Positions 16,801 through 24,716 of a stretch of DNA of 25,854 bases are shown here, one piece after another; within the stretch, counting starts at the first letter, position 1; each line of letters opens with the position of its first letter. Location: the NCBI GenBank assembly GCA_002345675.1, contig DDWL01000002.1, positions 1-25,854 on the forward strand, written 5' to 3'. A program made the translations under genes and the position numbers. The notes beneath the pieces are model-generated. The model saw only the letters and a list, made by a program, of their open reading frames with translations, did not search any database and was not told where the DNA came from. The stretch comes from Bacteroidales bacterium UBA2287 (GTDB taxonomy: Bacteria; Bacteroidota; Bacteroidia; Bacteroidales; Tenuifilaceae).

Positions 16801-17079
16801 CGCTCGTGGGGTGGTGTAGTTGGAATTAGCGGTTCGCTTCCTTTTGTCGATGGTGGCGACCTTCGCAAGCCCGAATTTGCCAGCTACAGTTCCGAAAAGA
16901 GCGAGTGGATTATTGAAGGCTACGGTGTTGACCCCGACATTTACCTCGATAACGATCCTTATAAAGAGTATATGGGAATCGACGATCAGCTAAATAAAGC
17001 CATTGAGCATATTAAAGAGGAAATGAAGACCAGAAAGGAATTGCCTGCAATACCCCAAGCACCCGATAAATCGAAGTAA
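13804..17079 (+). CDS. Tricorn-like S41 peptidase with TolB-type beta-propellers
   Basis: Encodes 1091 residues with a signal peptide (about 1-23, ending VSAQE). Two PD40/TolB-like beta-propeller regions follow (about 30-300 and 315-550), with repeated xPDGKxIAF and SPDGKxLLF strands. A lysine/aspartate-rich linker (about 558-577) leads to the tricorn core region, a PDZ domain (about 769-862) and the S41 peptidase domain (about 865-1065). By comparison with archaeal tricorn, catalytic residues are H755 (VGHAY), nucleophile S979 next to D980 (YSASDGD), and E1038 (IIEGYGVDPD). Tricorn-type enzymes trim peptides; the bacterial exported forms are assumed to do this in the periplasm. Upstream stand a dipeptidase and an isoaspartyl dipeptidase, consistent with stepwise peptide use. 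A strong terminator follows. The family is certain; substrate preference is not visible. Confidence 0.93.
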   Translation: MKRYFFSMVFAASFLFVFQTVSAQESRLMRFPTVNANQVVFSYAGDLYSVSLTGGTARKLTSHNGYETFPKFSPDGKTIAFTGQYDGNTEVFTIPAEGGMPRRLTFTATLNRDDVSDRMGPNNIVMAWTPDGKSIIYRSRKQTFNDFVGHLFSVSVNGGLSQELPLSTGGFCSYSPDGKQLAFNRVFREFRTWKYYKGGMADDIWIFDFESKQTKNITSNVSQDMFPMWIGEEIFFVSDRDRTANLFSYNLKTEKVEKVTNFTDFDVKFPSSNGNSIVFEKGGFLFQFDAKSRKFAQIPVTITDDLGYSRSELVDASKRIFSAQIAPDGARAVFSARGDVFTVPSTGGITRNLTQTSEAHERAATWSPDGKYVAYLSDISGEYEIYIQAQDGSAPAERVTTGSKNYIFGISWSPDSKKILFTNRKSELAYVDITTKKVTFVDNGKYSNIFSTTWSPDSKWIAYSNADENRFSVIYLFNLATGTKTPVTDSWYSSSQATFSNDGKYLLFVSDRDFNPIYSRTEWNHAYGAMSRIYMVMLAKVTPSPFAPENNEVKIETATEKPADKGKKDDDKKAEPPKVVDVKIDLVGIQSRIVSMPVDVANYWNILCIDDKVYFTQAAEGRRSGGTMKFYDLKKKSETELGDGFGYSVSANGKKMLVSKNGTYSIIDLPSLKINMEKTLDLSNMKVWVDYRKEWKQIYDESWRQMRDFFYVENMHGVDWSAMHKKYDALIPFVNHRADLSYVIGELIGELNVGHAYVNSGDMPKPLRTPMGLLGAKLSRHTSGFYQINQILEGASWSSSLRSPLLDVGVNVSKGDYIIAIDGKNLGQVDDVYQTLIGKANKTVELLVNSKPEASGARKVLVIPVSDEAPLYYYTWVQGNIRKVSEATNGEVGYIHVPDMGVEGLNEFVKHFYPQLTKKALIIDDRGNGGGNVSPMLLERLSRVPYRANARRGFDTPVPVPNQTHVGPKVLLIDRYSASDGDLFPYGFRQLGLGKIIGTRSWGGVVGISGSLPFVDGGDLRKPEFASYSSEKSEWIIEGYGVDPDIYLDNDPYKEYMGIDDQLNKAIEHIKEEMKTRKELPAIPQAPDKSK

Positions 17080-17104
17080 TCGACTTTAAAATCAAATTTC
17101 ATTT

Positions 17105-17136
17105 CAATGCCTCCAATTTTTGGGGGCATTGTTTTT
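17105..17136 (+). terminator. Intrinsic terminator after the tricorn-like gene
   Basis: CAATGCCTCCA (17105-17115) pairs with TGGGGGCATTG (17121-17131), one T-G wobble, followed by TTTTTAC. It lies 26 nt past the stop codon. Confidence 0.85.
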
Positions 17137-17417
17137 ACAGTTCAAGCCTATAAAAAAATAAACTGTAATAATTAACAATAGTCCGTTAAGTATTTTATTT
17201 CCCTGATTGTTAGGGTTTTGCATAACAATTGTGTGTGCAGTTATTGTTTTAATAATCAAGCAAATGCGTCTTTGCATCTCTGCGTGAAATAAAAATTTCC
17301 GAACTATTGAATTAAACGAATGCCTAGTTTATGTATTTTAGCAAGAGAGATGTAGATTTGGCTAAACGAAAAATATATTAAGTAGCAAAATAAACAAAAC
17401 CCTTAAACCCTTTTACT
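17137..17417. other. AT-rich intergenic stretch
   Basis: Part of a 338-nt gap without a gene (17080-17417). Apart from the terminator it shows only a short doublet, TCTTTGCATCTCTGCG at 17269-17284, and a weak TATTTTAG at 17334-17341. I see no RNA gene. Confidence 0.5.
17334..17341 (+). promoter_or_regulatory. Weak -7 candidate for the barrel/chemoreceptor pair
   Basis: TATTTTAG, one mismatch from TAnnTTTG, lies 76 nt before the start at 17418. No TTTG at 19-21 nt spacing. It equals the element in front of the DUF485-actP operon. Confidence 0.3.
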
Positions 17418-18164
17418 ATGAAGCCTAATTCAACCATTTGGCTAAAAGGAATTACTTTACTTTTAGCAATTTCTTTGTCAATTAACGGTTTTTCGCAGCA
17501 AACCGAAGTTGTTGAACAAGAAGAAAGTAAGCACAGCTTAACGCTTAATGCCGACATTGTAAGTAGGTATGTTTGGCGAGGTTTACTTTATTCGCCAAAT
17601 CCCAATATTCAGCCAACGGTTACATATTCAATAGGTGGTTTTTCGGCAGGATTTTGGGGGTCGTACGCAATTGCCAGTAACTTGGCCGAAGTCGATATTT
17701 TTCTTTCGTATACTATTGGCGCATTTTCAGTTACCCTTAACGACTACTATGTTGAGGATGAAACGGACCTAAGTTTAAATAACTATTTCCTTTGGAAAAA
17801 TGAAACTACTCCTCATGCACTTGAGGGGTCACTAGCATTTGGTGGTACCGAATCATTTCCTCTATCAATTTCTGCCTCAACATTCTTTTATGGGCTCGAC
17901 AAGGATTCGGTTGGAACAAACTATATGTCGACCTACTTTGAATTAGCGTATCCAACAAAAATTGGTGGAACCGATGTAAATTTCTTTTTAGGTGGAACTC
18001 CAAAAAAAGGACTCTATGCCCAAAAGGCAGGTATTGTGAATGTTGGAATGGGAATTTCGAAGGAAATTAAATTAACCGACCATTTTTCGCTACCCATTTC
18101 CTCGTCGATAGTTGTAAATCCTTTAGCCAAAGACGTTTTCTTGGTTTTTGGTATAACGCTGTAA
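17418..18164 (+). CDS. Small outer-membrane beta-barrel protein, TorF/porin-like
   Basis: Encodes 248 residues. A signal peptide (about 1-26) ends in GFS before QQTE, a common Bacteroidota cleavage site. The mature part alternates polar and hydrophobic residues in many short strands rich in Tyr, Phe, Gly and Ser (for example GGFSAGFWGSYA and SISASTFFYGL) and ends in a hydrophobic strand VFLVFGITL, as expected of an outer-membrane barrel. The segment SRYVWRG (49-55) resembles the start of the TorF family of putative porins. It is expected to be in the outer membrane, but no substrate can be named. A methyl-accepting chemotaxis gene begins only 28 nt downstream, so the two are probably co-transcribed and may handle the same compound. 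Confidence 0.7.
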   Translation: MKPNSTIWLKGITLLLAISLSINGFSQQTEVVEQEESKHSLTLNADIVSRYVWRGLLYSPNPNIQPTVTYSIGGFSAGFWGSYAIASNLAEVDIFLSYTIGAFSVTLNDYYVEDETDLSLNNYFLWKNETTPHALEGSLAFGGTESFPLSISASTFFYGLDKDSVGTNYMSTYFELAYPTKIGGTDVNFFLGGTPKKGLYAQKAGIVNVGMGISKEIKLTDHFSLPISSSIVVNPLAKDVFLVFGITL

Positions 18165-18192
18165 TTTTTTTAAACGCCTAAATATCAAGAAT

Positions 18193-20094
18193 ATGGAAGC
18201 AAATAAAATAGTTTCGGTTCGGTTTAAGTTAGCTATAAATGTTGGAGTTGGAATATTCCTTACATCGGCTATTCTTATAGCAATTTCAACCTATTCGTTT
18301 AGGCAAAATGCAATAAAAGCAGCAAAAGAAGAGGCAATTGCACAGGCAAACGAATTTGCATCGAGAGTTAAAGTTCCTATGGAAGAGGCGCTTAATGTTT
18401 CGTCGGCCATAGCCAATGCCTTATCGTCGGTTGGTACATCGTATGGCGATATTCAACTTTCTCGAAACCAAGCCGAAGCAATGGCCGCTAAAGTTCTATT
18501 AACAAATAGGGCTTTTTTAGGCTTTACTCTTGCATTTGAGCCAAATGCTTACGATGGGAGCGATGCCGAATATGTAAATACCCCTTTTTCCGATGCTTCG
18601 GGCCGTTTCATATCCTATTTAACAGTGGATGCGGCTAATAAGGTGATAATTGAGCCGCTTATCGACTACCAAACCCAAGAGGGAGGCCCATGGTACTGGG
18701 TGCCAAAGCTTACAAAAAAAGATGCAATTAATGGGCCTGTGCTTTACCCTATTCAGGGTGTCGATGTGTTAATGGTTTCGTTTATGACCCCAGTACTAAA
18801 AGGGGGCAACTTTATTGGGGTTACAGGAATCGACATATCCATCGATTTTATTCAGAAAATGGCTTTAACCAATCAACTTTTCGATGGCAAAGCTAAGCTT
18901 GCAATTGTTTCGTTCGATGGAATATTTGCAGCAAATTCGGCCAGTCCCGAAAGTATAAACAAAAATATTAAAGAACTTTTTCCAAATTACTACCAGCAGC
19001 AACTAGGTGTAATACAGAGTGCACACCAAGAGGTTTCGACAACTGACGGCGATTTAAATATTTTTGTGCCAATTACCATAGGGAAAACCAGTACCCCTTG
19101 GCAGGTTAGGCTTACTGTGCCCTTAAGTCATATAACCCGCGAGGCTGTTGCTGGTATGTGGCGACTTATAGGAATAGGCATTGTGCTAACAGTACTTAGT
19201 ATTCTTATAATTGCCTTTTTAGTAGAGCAAATGGTGAAGCCACTGGTCGAAATATCGTCAATTGCACATCGTATTGCCGAAGGCGACTTGTCGATAGTAA
19301 AGGATGTAAAAGTTTCGAATGACGAGATTGGGCTTGTTTATAATGCCTTTAAGCGAATGGTTGAGCAACTGCGCGAAGTGGTTTCGAGTATTCTTGTTGG
19401 TGCCGAAAATATTTCGAATGCAAGCTCCGATTTAACCAAGGGTTCTCAAATGGTTGCCGAGGGCGCAAGCGAGCAGGCATCGTCGGCCGAGGAAGCATCG
19501 GCAAGTATGGAGCAAATGGCTGCAAATATTCATCAGAATAGCGACAATGCAAAGCAAACCGAAAAAATTGCTGCCTCATCGGCAGTTGCAATTGCCAATG
19601 GCGCCCATGGTGCCGAAAGAGCCGTTGACAGTATGCGTAAAATTGCCGATAAGGTTTCAATTATTGGCGATATAGCATTTCAAACCAATATTCTTGCGCT
19701 TAATGCCGCTGTTGAGGCCGCTCGCGCTGGAGAACATGGAAAAGGATTTGCCGTTGTTGCTTCGGAGGTTCGCAAACTTGCCGAACGTAGCCGAATAGCA
19801 GCCGAGGAAATAAATCATATAACCGACGAGGGCGTTGTTTTTACCGATGAAGCTGGCCGAACTCTAAAGGAACTTGTTCCCGAAATTGAAAAAACGGCAA
19901 TGCTAGTTAGGGAAATTTCGGCGGCAAGTAGCGAGCAAAATGCTGGAGCAAATCAGGTTAACAGCGCCATTCAGCAGCTTAATCAGGTTACGCAACAAAA
20001 TGCTGCCACTTCGGAGGAGATGGCTACAAATGCCGAGGAGCTAAATAGTCAGGCTGAGCAACTACAGGAAATAATTAGCTACTTTAGGTTGTAA
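18193..20094 (+). CDS. Methyl-accepting chemotaxis protein with dCache sensor
   Basis: Encodes 633 residues: membrane helix (about 15-38), an extracytoplasmic dCache-type sensor (about 40-315, with GGPWYWVPKLT and GGNFIGVTGIDISIDFI), a second membrane helix (about 322-345), HAMP (about 346-400) and a long helical signalling domain. The receptor tip is present and canonical: FQTNILALNAAVEAARAGE and the following KGFAVVASEVRKLAE (from about 498). Glu/Gln/Ala-rich repeats such as EEASASMEQMA could be methylation sites. There is no C-terminal CheR-tethering pentapeptide. Such receptors pair with CheA/CheW, which are not in this window; the CheY/CheC genes are about 15 kb away. The ligand is probably a small organic acid or amino acid by analogy with dCache receptors, but this is not shown. 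No terminator is evident after the gene. Confidence 0.95.
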   Translation: MEANKIVSVRFKLAINVGVGIFLTSAILIAISTYSFRQNAIKAAKEEAIAQANEFASRVKVPMEEALNVSSAIANALSSVGTSYGDIQLSRNQAEAMAAKVLLTNRAFLGFTLAFEPNAYDGSDAEYVNTPFSDASGRFISYLTVDAANKVIIEPLIDYQTQEGGPWYWVPKLTKKDAINGPVLYPIQGVDVLMVSFMTPVLKGGNFIGVTGIDISIDFIQKMALTNQLFDGKAKLAIVSFDGIFAANSASPESINKNIKELFPNYYQQQLGVIQSAHQEVSTTDGDLNIFVPITIGKTSTPWQVRLTVPLSHITREAVAGMWRLIGIGIVLTVLSILIIAFLVEQMVKPLVEISSIAHRIAEGDLSIVKDVKVSNDEIGLVYNAFKRMVEQLREVVSSILVGAENISNASSDLTKGSQMVAEGASEQASSAEEASASMEQMAANIHQNSDNAKQTEKIAASSAVAIANGAHGAERAVDSMRKIADKVSIIGDIAFQTNILALNAAVEAARAGEHGKGFAVVASEVRKLAERSRIAAEEINHITDEGVVFTDEAGRTLKELVPEIEKTAMLVREISAASSEQNAGANQVNSAIQQLNQVTQQNAATSEEMATNAEELNSQAEQLQEIISYFRL

Positions 20095-20216
20095 AGTGAA
20101 TTTATTATTTGCAGTCGAATTTTGTTGATTAGCAGGTATATATGTTTTGAAGCGTTAAGCGAGAAGGTTTACAGAAGTATTATTTTTACAGAGAAATCAA
20201 TTTTTATTTTAAAAAA

Positions 20217-20247
20217 TTTGCTGAAATAAAAACTTTAGTTACTTTTG
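20217..20247 (+). promoter_or_regulatory. Consensus promoter for tRNA-Asp
   Basis: TTTG (20217-20220), a 19-nt spacer and TACTTTTG (20240-20247) match the Bacteroidota -33/-7 consensus exactly. The tRNA starts 29 nt downstream. Confidence 0.85.
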
Positions 20248-20276
20248 CACCACGATTGACACAGGTCAAAAGTACT

Positions 20277-20350
20277 GGTTCGGTAGTTCAGTTGGTTAGA
20301 ATATCGCCCTGTCACGGCGAGGGTCGCGGGTTCGAGTCCCGTCCGGACCG
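20277..20350 (+). tRNA. tRNA-Asp (anticodon GUC)
   Basis: A 74-nt cloverleaf: acceptor GGTTCGG with CCGGACC, D-arm GTTC...GAAT, anticodon stem TCGCC/GGCGA with loop CTGTCAC (anticodon GTC), T-arm GCGGG TTCGAGT CCCGT, discriminator G. CCA is not encoded (CCT follows). Confidence 0.97.
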
Positions 20351-20363
20351 CCTAATGTGATTT

Positions 20364-20391
20364 AAGCCCCTGATTTTCAGGGGCTTTTTTT
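20364..20391 (+). terminator. Terminator after tRNA-Asp
   Basis: AAGCCCCTG (20364-20372) pairs with CAGGGGCTT (20378-20386) around ATTTT, followed by TTTTTTATTTT. Confidence 0.85.
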
Positions 20392-20479
20392 ATTTTGTGT
20401 TGCATTTCCCTTTTTTTTACTCCTCTTTACTATAGTTTTTCTTTTAAAAAATTTATCCCGGACAACAGTGAATTTTTTA

Positions 20480-20511
20480 TTTGACATTATGCTTGAGAAA
20501 CATTATTTTTG
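20480..20511 (+). promoter_or_regulatory. Consensus promoter for the DUF234 ATPase gene
   Basis: TTTG (20480-20483), a 20-nt spacer and TATTTTTG (20504-20511) match the Bacteroidota consensus. The start codon is 20 nt further on. Confidence 0.75.
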
Positions 20512-20531
20512 TCAAACATAATTATTGAGCA

Positions 20532-21899
20532 ATGGAATTCTTCAACCGAGAAAAAGAGAAACAACAATTAAGCAAAGCGCTTGAAAGTAAAAAAGCCAAA
20601 TTAATTATTTTATATGGCCGTCGTCGTTGTGGAAAGTCAACCCTTGTTAAGAATACCCTGAAGCCAAATGATATTTATTACATGGCACAGCAGTCGGACG
20701 AGGCAGTTCAGCGCACTCATTTAGCAAATACCATTGGTGAGAAAATAAAGGGTTTTGATTCTGTTGTTTACCCCGACTGGGAATCGTTATTTGTAAACCT
20801 GAATAATGTTATTAAAGAACCTTTAACATTGTGCATTGATGAATTGCCTTATCTGGTAAAAGGCTCAATGAGCTTGCCGAGCATTATTCAAAAAATTGTT
20901 GATAATACTACAGACAGGAAATATCATCTGGTTCTTTGCGGATCATCACAACAAATGATGCAAGGGCTAATCCTCGACAGCACATCTCCTTTATATGGTC
21001 GAGCCGATGAGATAATGAAGATAACTCCGCTCGAATCAGGTTGGATAAGCAAAGCCTTAGGATGCAAACCAGAACAATCAGTGGCCGAATATTCGGTTTG
21101 GGGTGGAGTACCTCGTTATTGGGAGTTAAGAGCAGAGGAGAACTCGTTTAAAACTGCTATAAATAATATTATTCTCGACCGCTATGGTGTTCTTCATGAA
21201 GAACCTATACGGTTATTCTTTGATGATATGAGGGAATCCGTTCAAGCTTTTTCAATTCTTTCTATTGTGGGAAATGGTAGCAATAGATTGTCTGAAATTG
21301 CAGGAAAGTTAAACAAACCAGCAACACAACTTTCAAGACCCATTGACAATCTAATACAACTTGGCTACTTAAAACGTGAAGTGCCATTTGGAGAATCTGA
21401 AAAGAATAGCAAGAAGGGAATTTATAGAATCGCTGATCCTTTTATGAATTTCTACTTTACTTTTTTAGTACCTAATCTTTCCCGCCTTGAATTAGGTTTA
21501 ACGGATCAGGTTTACAGTATTTTTGAATCTCGACAATCAAACTATGTTTCGTTTGAATGGGAGAACCTTTGCCGAAGAAGTGTTCCTATGAAACCAATTA
21601 ATGGGATTGATTTTGATATTGCCTATAGGTGGTGGGGTTCAAATTTAAAAAACGAACCAATGGAATTAGATGTGGTGGCCGAATCGACCGATAAGAAGTA
21701 TTTGCTTGTTGGTGAATGCAAATGGTCAAAAATTGCTGATCCCACAGCATTAATCAAGAACATAGAACAAAAAGCAAACTTATTCCTATTAGCTAAAGGG
21801 AAAAAGGTTATTGCTGTGCTTTACTTAAAGGACACATCTGAAAATGGAGTTTCTACAAATGTATTTTTACCCTCCGATGTATTAGACCGTCTGAAATAG
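20532..21899 (+). CDS. AAA ATPase with DUF234 (PD-D/ExK-like) C-terminal domain
   Basis: Encodes 455 residues. The N-terminal archaeal-type ATPase domain has Walker A GRRRCGKST (29-37, Lys35), Walker B LTLCIDELPYL and a CGSSQQMM sensor segment. A winged-helix stretch follows (about 235-300: RLSEIAGKLNKPATQLSRPI, then LGYLKRE). The C-terminal DUF234 domain contains D380 (MELDVV) and E395-x-K397 (GECKW), the arrangement of a PD-(D/E)xK nuclease. Members are common in archaea and anaerobic bacteria; function is unknown, often suspected to be linked to mobile DNA or defence. Serine and arginine codons look different by eye from neighbouring genes, which favour TCG and CGA-type words, suggesting transfer. 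It sits between tRNA-Asp and an integrase remnant. All motifs are intact and a consensus promoter precedes it. Confidence 0.9.
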   Translation: MEFFNREKEKQQLSKALESKKAKLIILYGRRRCGKSTLVKNTLKPNDIYYMAQQSDEAVQRTHLANTIGEKIKGFDSVVYPDWESLFVNLNNVIKEPLTLCIDELPYLVKGSMSLPSIIQKIVDNTTDRKYHLVLCGSSQQMMQGLILDSTSPLYGRADEIMKITPLESGWISKALGCKPEQSVAEYSVWGGVPRYWELRAEENSFKTAINNIILDRYGVLHEEPIRLFFDDMRESVQAFSILSIVGNGSNRLSEIAGKLNKPATQLSRPIDNLIQLGYLKREVPFGESEKNSKKGIYRIADPFMNFYFTFLVPNLSRLELGLTDQVYSIFESRQSNYVSFEWENLCRRSVPMKPINGIDFDIAYRWWGSNLKNEPMELDVVAESTDKKYLLVGECKWSKIADPTALIKNIEQKANLFLLAKGKKVIAVLYLKDTSENGVSTNVFLPSDVLDRLK

Positions 21900-21918
21900 A
21901 GTCTATTGTAAAGATTCT

Positions 21919-22075
21919 TTAGGCTACTGTTTTTTTCCTTAGTGCTTTCAGCCTAACAGCTGCCTGTAAATTATCAACTTTAATGTAGGTTAAAAATGCA
22001 ATTGTGCTCTTGTGTTCCGAGATTTTCATTAATTCTTTTCAACCTTTTTTGGCTAAAGTCCAATATTTCTTGGTG
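21919..22075 (-). pseudogene. Remnant of a tyrosine recombinase (integrase) C-terminus
   Basis: On the minus strand, codons from 22029 down to the TAA at 21919-21921 read MKISEHKSTIAFLTYIKVDN followed by a Lys/Arg-rich tail. This matches the C-terminal box of Bacteroidota tyrosine recombinases (MKISGHKs..F..YIKV): the His of the GHK box is kept, though its Gly is now Glu, and the Tyr of YIKV would be the nucleophile. In the same frame upstream, LAKKG-stop-KELMKIS lines up with the LAGxPxxxxMKIxGHK run of the family, with a TGA at 22039-22041 inside it. Nothing recognisable remains further upstream, so the gene is truncated and dead. It faces the tRNA-Asp/ATPase pair and is best read as the trace of an integrated element. 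Confidence 0.65.
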
Positions 22076-22256
22076 CAATATCCCACGGCTCCGTGGAAAT
22101 AAAAATAAACAAAATTTAAACAGTTTCTAAATTTATATTTTCTTTTTGCAGTTACTTGCACCATTCGGCTATGCTTCCTGCCCATCACCGTCAAGTTAAT
22201 ACATAACTTATCCCAAAAATTAAAACACAATACTCTTTAGCCAAGTATCAATTTTG
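22076..22256. other. Intergenic stretch upstream of the C25 peptidase gene
   Basis: Rest of the 427-nt gap 21900-22326. It contains a short GC-rich palindrome CCACGGCTCCGTGG (22083-22096) without a T-run. An open frame on the minus strand (22039-22230) shows no protein-like sequence beyond the integrase end. Confidence 0.5.
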
Positions 22257-22264
22257 TACCTTTG
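22257..22264 (+). promoter_or_regulatory. -7 promoter element for the C25 peptidase gene
   Basis: TACCTTTG is an exact TAnnTTTG, 62 nt before the start codon. The best -33 candidate, TTTA at 22236-22239, has a short 17-nt spacer. Confidence 0.6.
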
Positions 22265-22326
22265 ATATTTAAAATAGTTTAGTTTGACATTTTTTGCAAT
22301 CAGTATAAATTTCTAAAACATTTGCT

Positions 22327-24666
22327 ATGAAACAACTTCTTATAACTATTTGTGCACTTTTAACAATTTCAATTTCGGTTAATGCATCCAAAGTTGAAAA
22401 AACTTACCATTTCAAAACCCCAATTGTAAAACAAGTAGGTGACTATCAAGTTTTCGAACTTGCTAATACAATGCCAACTGCATTTGTTGGCCATCCTATT
22501 TTGCCATACTGCCAAGTAAAGCTTATGCTTCCTCCAGGCGAAGTTGCCCTCGATGTTGATATTGTTTTTTCCGACGAAGTTATAGTGCCAGGTATGTTTA
22601 CTATTTATCCACAACAGCAAGTGCAGCCTTTGTCGAAAGAAAATTCAGGAATTTTTAAAAAAGATTTTGCAGTATACAATCAGGATGCATTTCTACCCGA
22701 AGATTCAAAAGGTCAGTTAGTTACTTCATTCCTTAATGGACATTCAGTTGCCCTTACAAGTTTTACTCCTGCCAGGTATAATCCTGTTACTGGGCAACTA
22801 AAATATTATAGTTCAGCACGTGTAATTGTTACAACAGCTCCCGATAGCCGTGCAGAAAAGGCTTTAGATAACCTTACAGTTAGTAATCTCGAAGTTTTAC
22901 GCTTTATCGACAACAACGAAATGGACGCAGAGTATTCTTCGAAGCGTCAGCCATTAACCGATAGCTATGATTATTTAATTATCACTACTCAGGCTTATGC
23001 CAATTCGTTTAGCAGCTTGCAAAGCAATTATTTAAAGCAAGGAGTTACCTCTGCTGTTGTTACTATTGAAACAATTAACTCAACCATGACAGGTATTGAT
23101 ACTCCTGAGAAAATAAGGAATTATATAATACAGGAATACCAAACCAGTGGAATTCAATATGTTTTACTGGGTGGCGATACAGAACTAGTTCCACACCGGG
23201 GCTTTTATTGCTATGTAGAGTCGGGCGATGGCTATACCGATTACGATATTCCTTCCGATTTGTACTATTCGGCTCTCGATGGCAACTGGAATACCAACAA
23301 CGATGATAAGTGGGGTGAACCTGGTGAGGACGATTTGCTGCCAGACATTGCAGTGGCTCGAATGCCGTTTAGTAATAGTGCCGAACTGAGTCGTATGCTC
23401 AACAAAAGCTATAAATACCAATTCGAACCAGTACCTGGTGAGTTTCGTAATGTGCTAATGGCTGGTGAGTATCTTTGGTCCGACCCCGAAACGCACGGTA
23501 GCGATTACCTTGAACTATTAAAAGGCGAACGTTCCGATAATGGGTATACTACCAATGGAATTCCAACAGAGTATAACTTTGACTATTTATACGATGAAGA
23601 CACTAACTGGGGAATGTCGCATCTGTTAAATCAAATTAATTTGGGACGACCAATGATTAACCATGTTGGTCATGCTTATATTTCTAATGCCATGATGCTT
23701 AGTAATTCCGATATTACTGACAATAATTTTACTGGGGTAAATGGAGTAACCCATAACTTTTCAATTGTTTACACACACGGCTGTTACTGCGGGGCCTTCG
23801 ATGCTGACGATTGCATTGCTGAAAAAATGGTATCGATAAATAATTTCGCAGTAGCTTTTATTGGGAATTCTCGCTATGGCTGGTTTAACGAAGGCCAAAC
23901 AGAAGGGCCATCGGCTCACCTTCACCGCGAATACATGGATGCTTTATTTAACGATAACCAAAACCGAATTGGGCGTGCACATATGGAGTCCAAAATTGCA
24001 ACCGCTCCTTGGGTTACTGCTCCCGGACAGTGGGAGCCAGGCGCTCTTCGCTGGTGCTTTTACGACTGCAACGTTCTTGGCGACCCTGCTTTAGCAGTAT
24101 TTACCGATAATTCAATTTCAATAAATACGGTTTATCCCACCAGTGTTTTAACTGGAGCTTCATCGATGAATATTAGCGTAACCTCTTCGATTTTGCCCGT
24201 TCAAAATTTAACCTGTGTACTTATTAAAGCTGGTGCTATTATTGGTGAATCGGTTACCGATATTTCGGGACAAGCCGTTATAAATTACAATGTAGCGGTT
24301 CAGGATTTGGGACAGGCCCAGTTAACCATTTCGGGAATCAATTGTACACCCGTTAGTTACCCCGTAACTTTTATCGATTATACTGGTTTACCCAACTTTG
24401 CTTCTGATGAGGTAAAAATGAATATTTCGCCTAATCCTGCCGATGATGTAATTAAAATTGAATCGAAACTTACCCCTTTGAGTAATTACTCTGTTGAAGT
24501 AACCAATTCCGTAGGTAAAACGGTTCTAATATCGGCTAGTTATACTGCTGGTAGCGATGGCGTTATACAGCAAACGGTTGATGTTTCAACCTTAAAAGCA
24601 GGGTATTACATTTGCAAATTGAGGTCGGGGACGAAGAGTTTTTCGAAGGCGTTTGTTGTATACTAA
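22327..24666 (+). CDS. Gingipain-family (C25) cysteine peptidase with T9SS sorting domain
   Basis: Encodes 779 residues. A signal peptide (about 1-20, ending VNASK) and a propeptide-like region (to about 205) precede the caspase-fold C25 domain, which starts near YDYLIITTQAY (about 214). The catalytic dyad is probably H449 (HVGHA) and C486 (HGCYCGAFD); C488 is a second nearby Cys. YVLLGGDTELVP and LPDIAVARMPF are further family blocks. An Ig-like segment (about 590-695) is followed by a C-terminal Por secretion tail (about 700-779: NISPNPADD, then VGKTVL and LKAGYYICKL), the signal for type IX secretion and cell-surface attachment. It should act outside the cell as an endoprotease feeding the downstream peptidases. 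P1 specificity cannot be read. It has its own promoter element and a terminator. Confidence 0.93.
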   Translation: MKQLLITICALLTISISVNASKVEKTYHFKTPIVKQVGDYQVFELANTMPTAFVGHPILPYCQVKLMLPPGEVALDVDIVFSDEVIVPGMFTIYPQQQVQPLSKENSGIFKKDFAVYNQDAFLPEDSKGQLVTSFLNGHSVALTSFTPARYNPVTGQLKYYSSARVIVTTAPDSRAEKALDNLTVSNLEVLRFIDNNEMDAEYSSKRQPLTDSYDYLIITTQAYANSFSSLQSNYLKQGVTSAVVTIETINSTMTGIDTPEKIRNYIIQEYQTSGIQYVLLGGDTELVPHRGFYCYVESGDGYTDYDIPSDLYYSALDGNWNTNNDDKWGEPGEDDLLPDIAVARMPFSNSAELSRMLNKSYKYQFEPVPGEFRNVLMAGEYLWSDPETHGSDYLELLKGERSDNGYTTNGIPTEYNFDYLYDEDTNWGMSHLLNQINLGRPMINHVGHAYISNAMMLSNSDITDNNFTGVNGVTHNFSIVYTHGCYCGAFDADDCIAEKMVSINNFAVAFIGNSRYGWFNEGQTEGPSAHLHREYMDALFNDNQNRIGRAHMESKIATAPWVTAPGQWEPGALRWCFYDCNVLGDPALAVFTDNSISINTVYPTSVLTGASSMNISVTSSILPVQNLTCVLIKAGAIIGESVTDISGQAVINYNVAVQDLGQAQLTISGINCTPVSYPVTFIDYTGLPNFASDEVKMNISPNPADDVIKIESKLTPLSNYSVEVTNSVGKTVLISASYTAGSDGVIQQTVDVSTLKAGYYICKLRSGTKSFSKAFVVY

Positions 24667-24685
24667 ATAACCCAATTGTATTAAT

Positions 24686-24716
24686 AAAAAGCCTCTATTA
24701 TCGGAGGTTTTTTTTG
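24686..24716 (+). terminator. Terminator after the C25 peptidase gene
   Basis: AAAGCCTC (24688-24695) pairs with GAGGTTTT (24704-24711), one G-T wobble, and the T-run continues to 24715. Confidence 0.8.

Noticed and set aside
22083..22096. GC-rich palindrome as attachment site or terminator
   Set aside because: It does not match the 3' end of tRNA-Asp, and no T-run follows, so neither role is supported.
22039..22230. Open frame of 63 codons on the minus strand
   Set aside because: Its upstream part has no protein-like character and no recognisable motif; only the last few codons (LAKKG) belong with the integrase remnant described separately.
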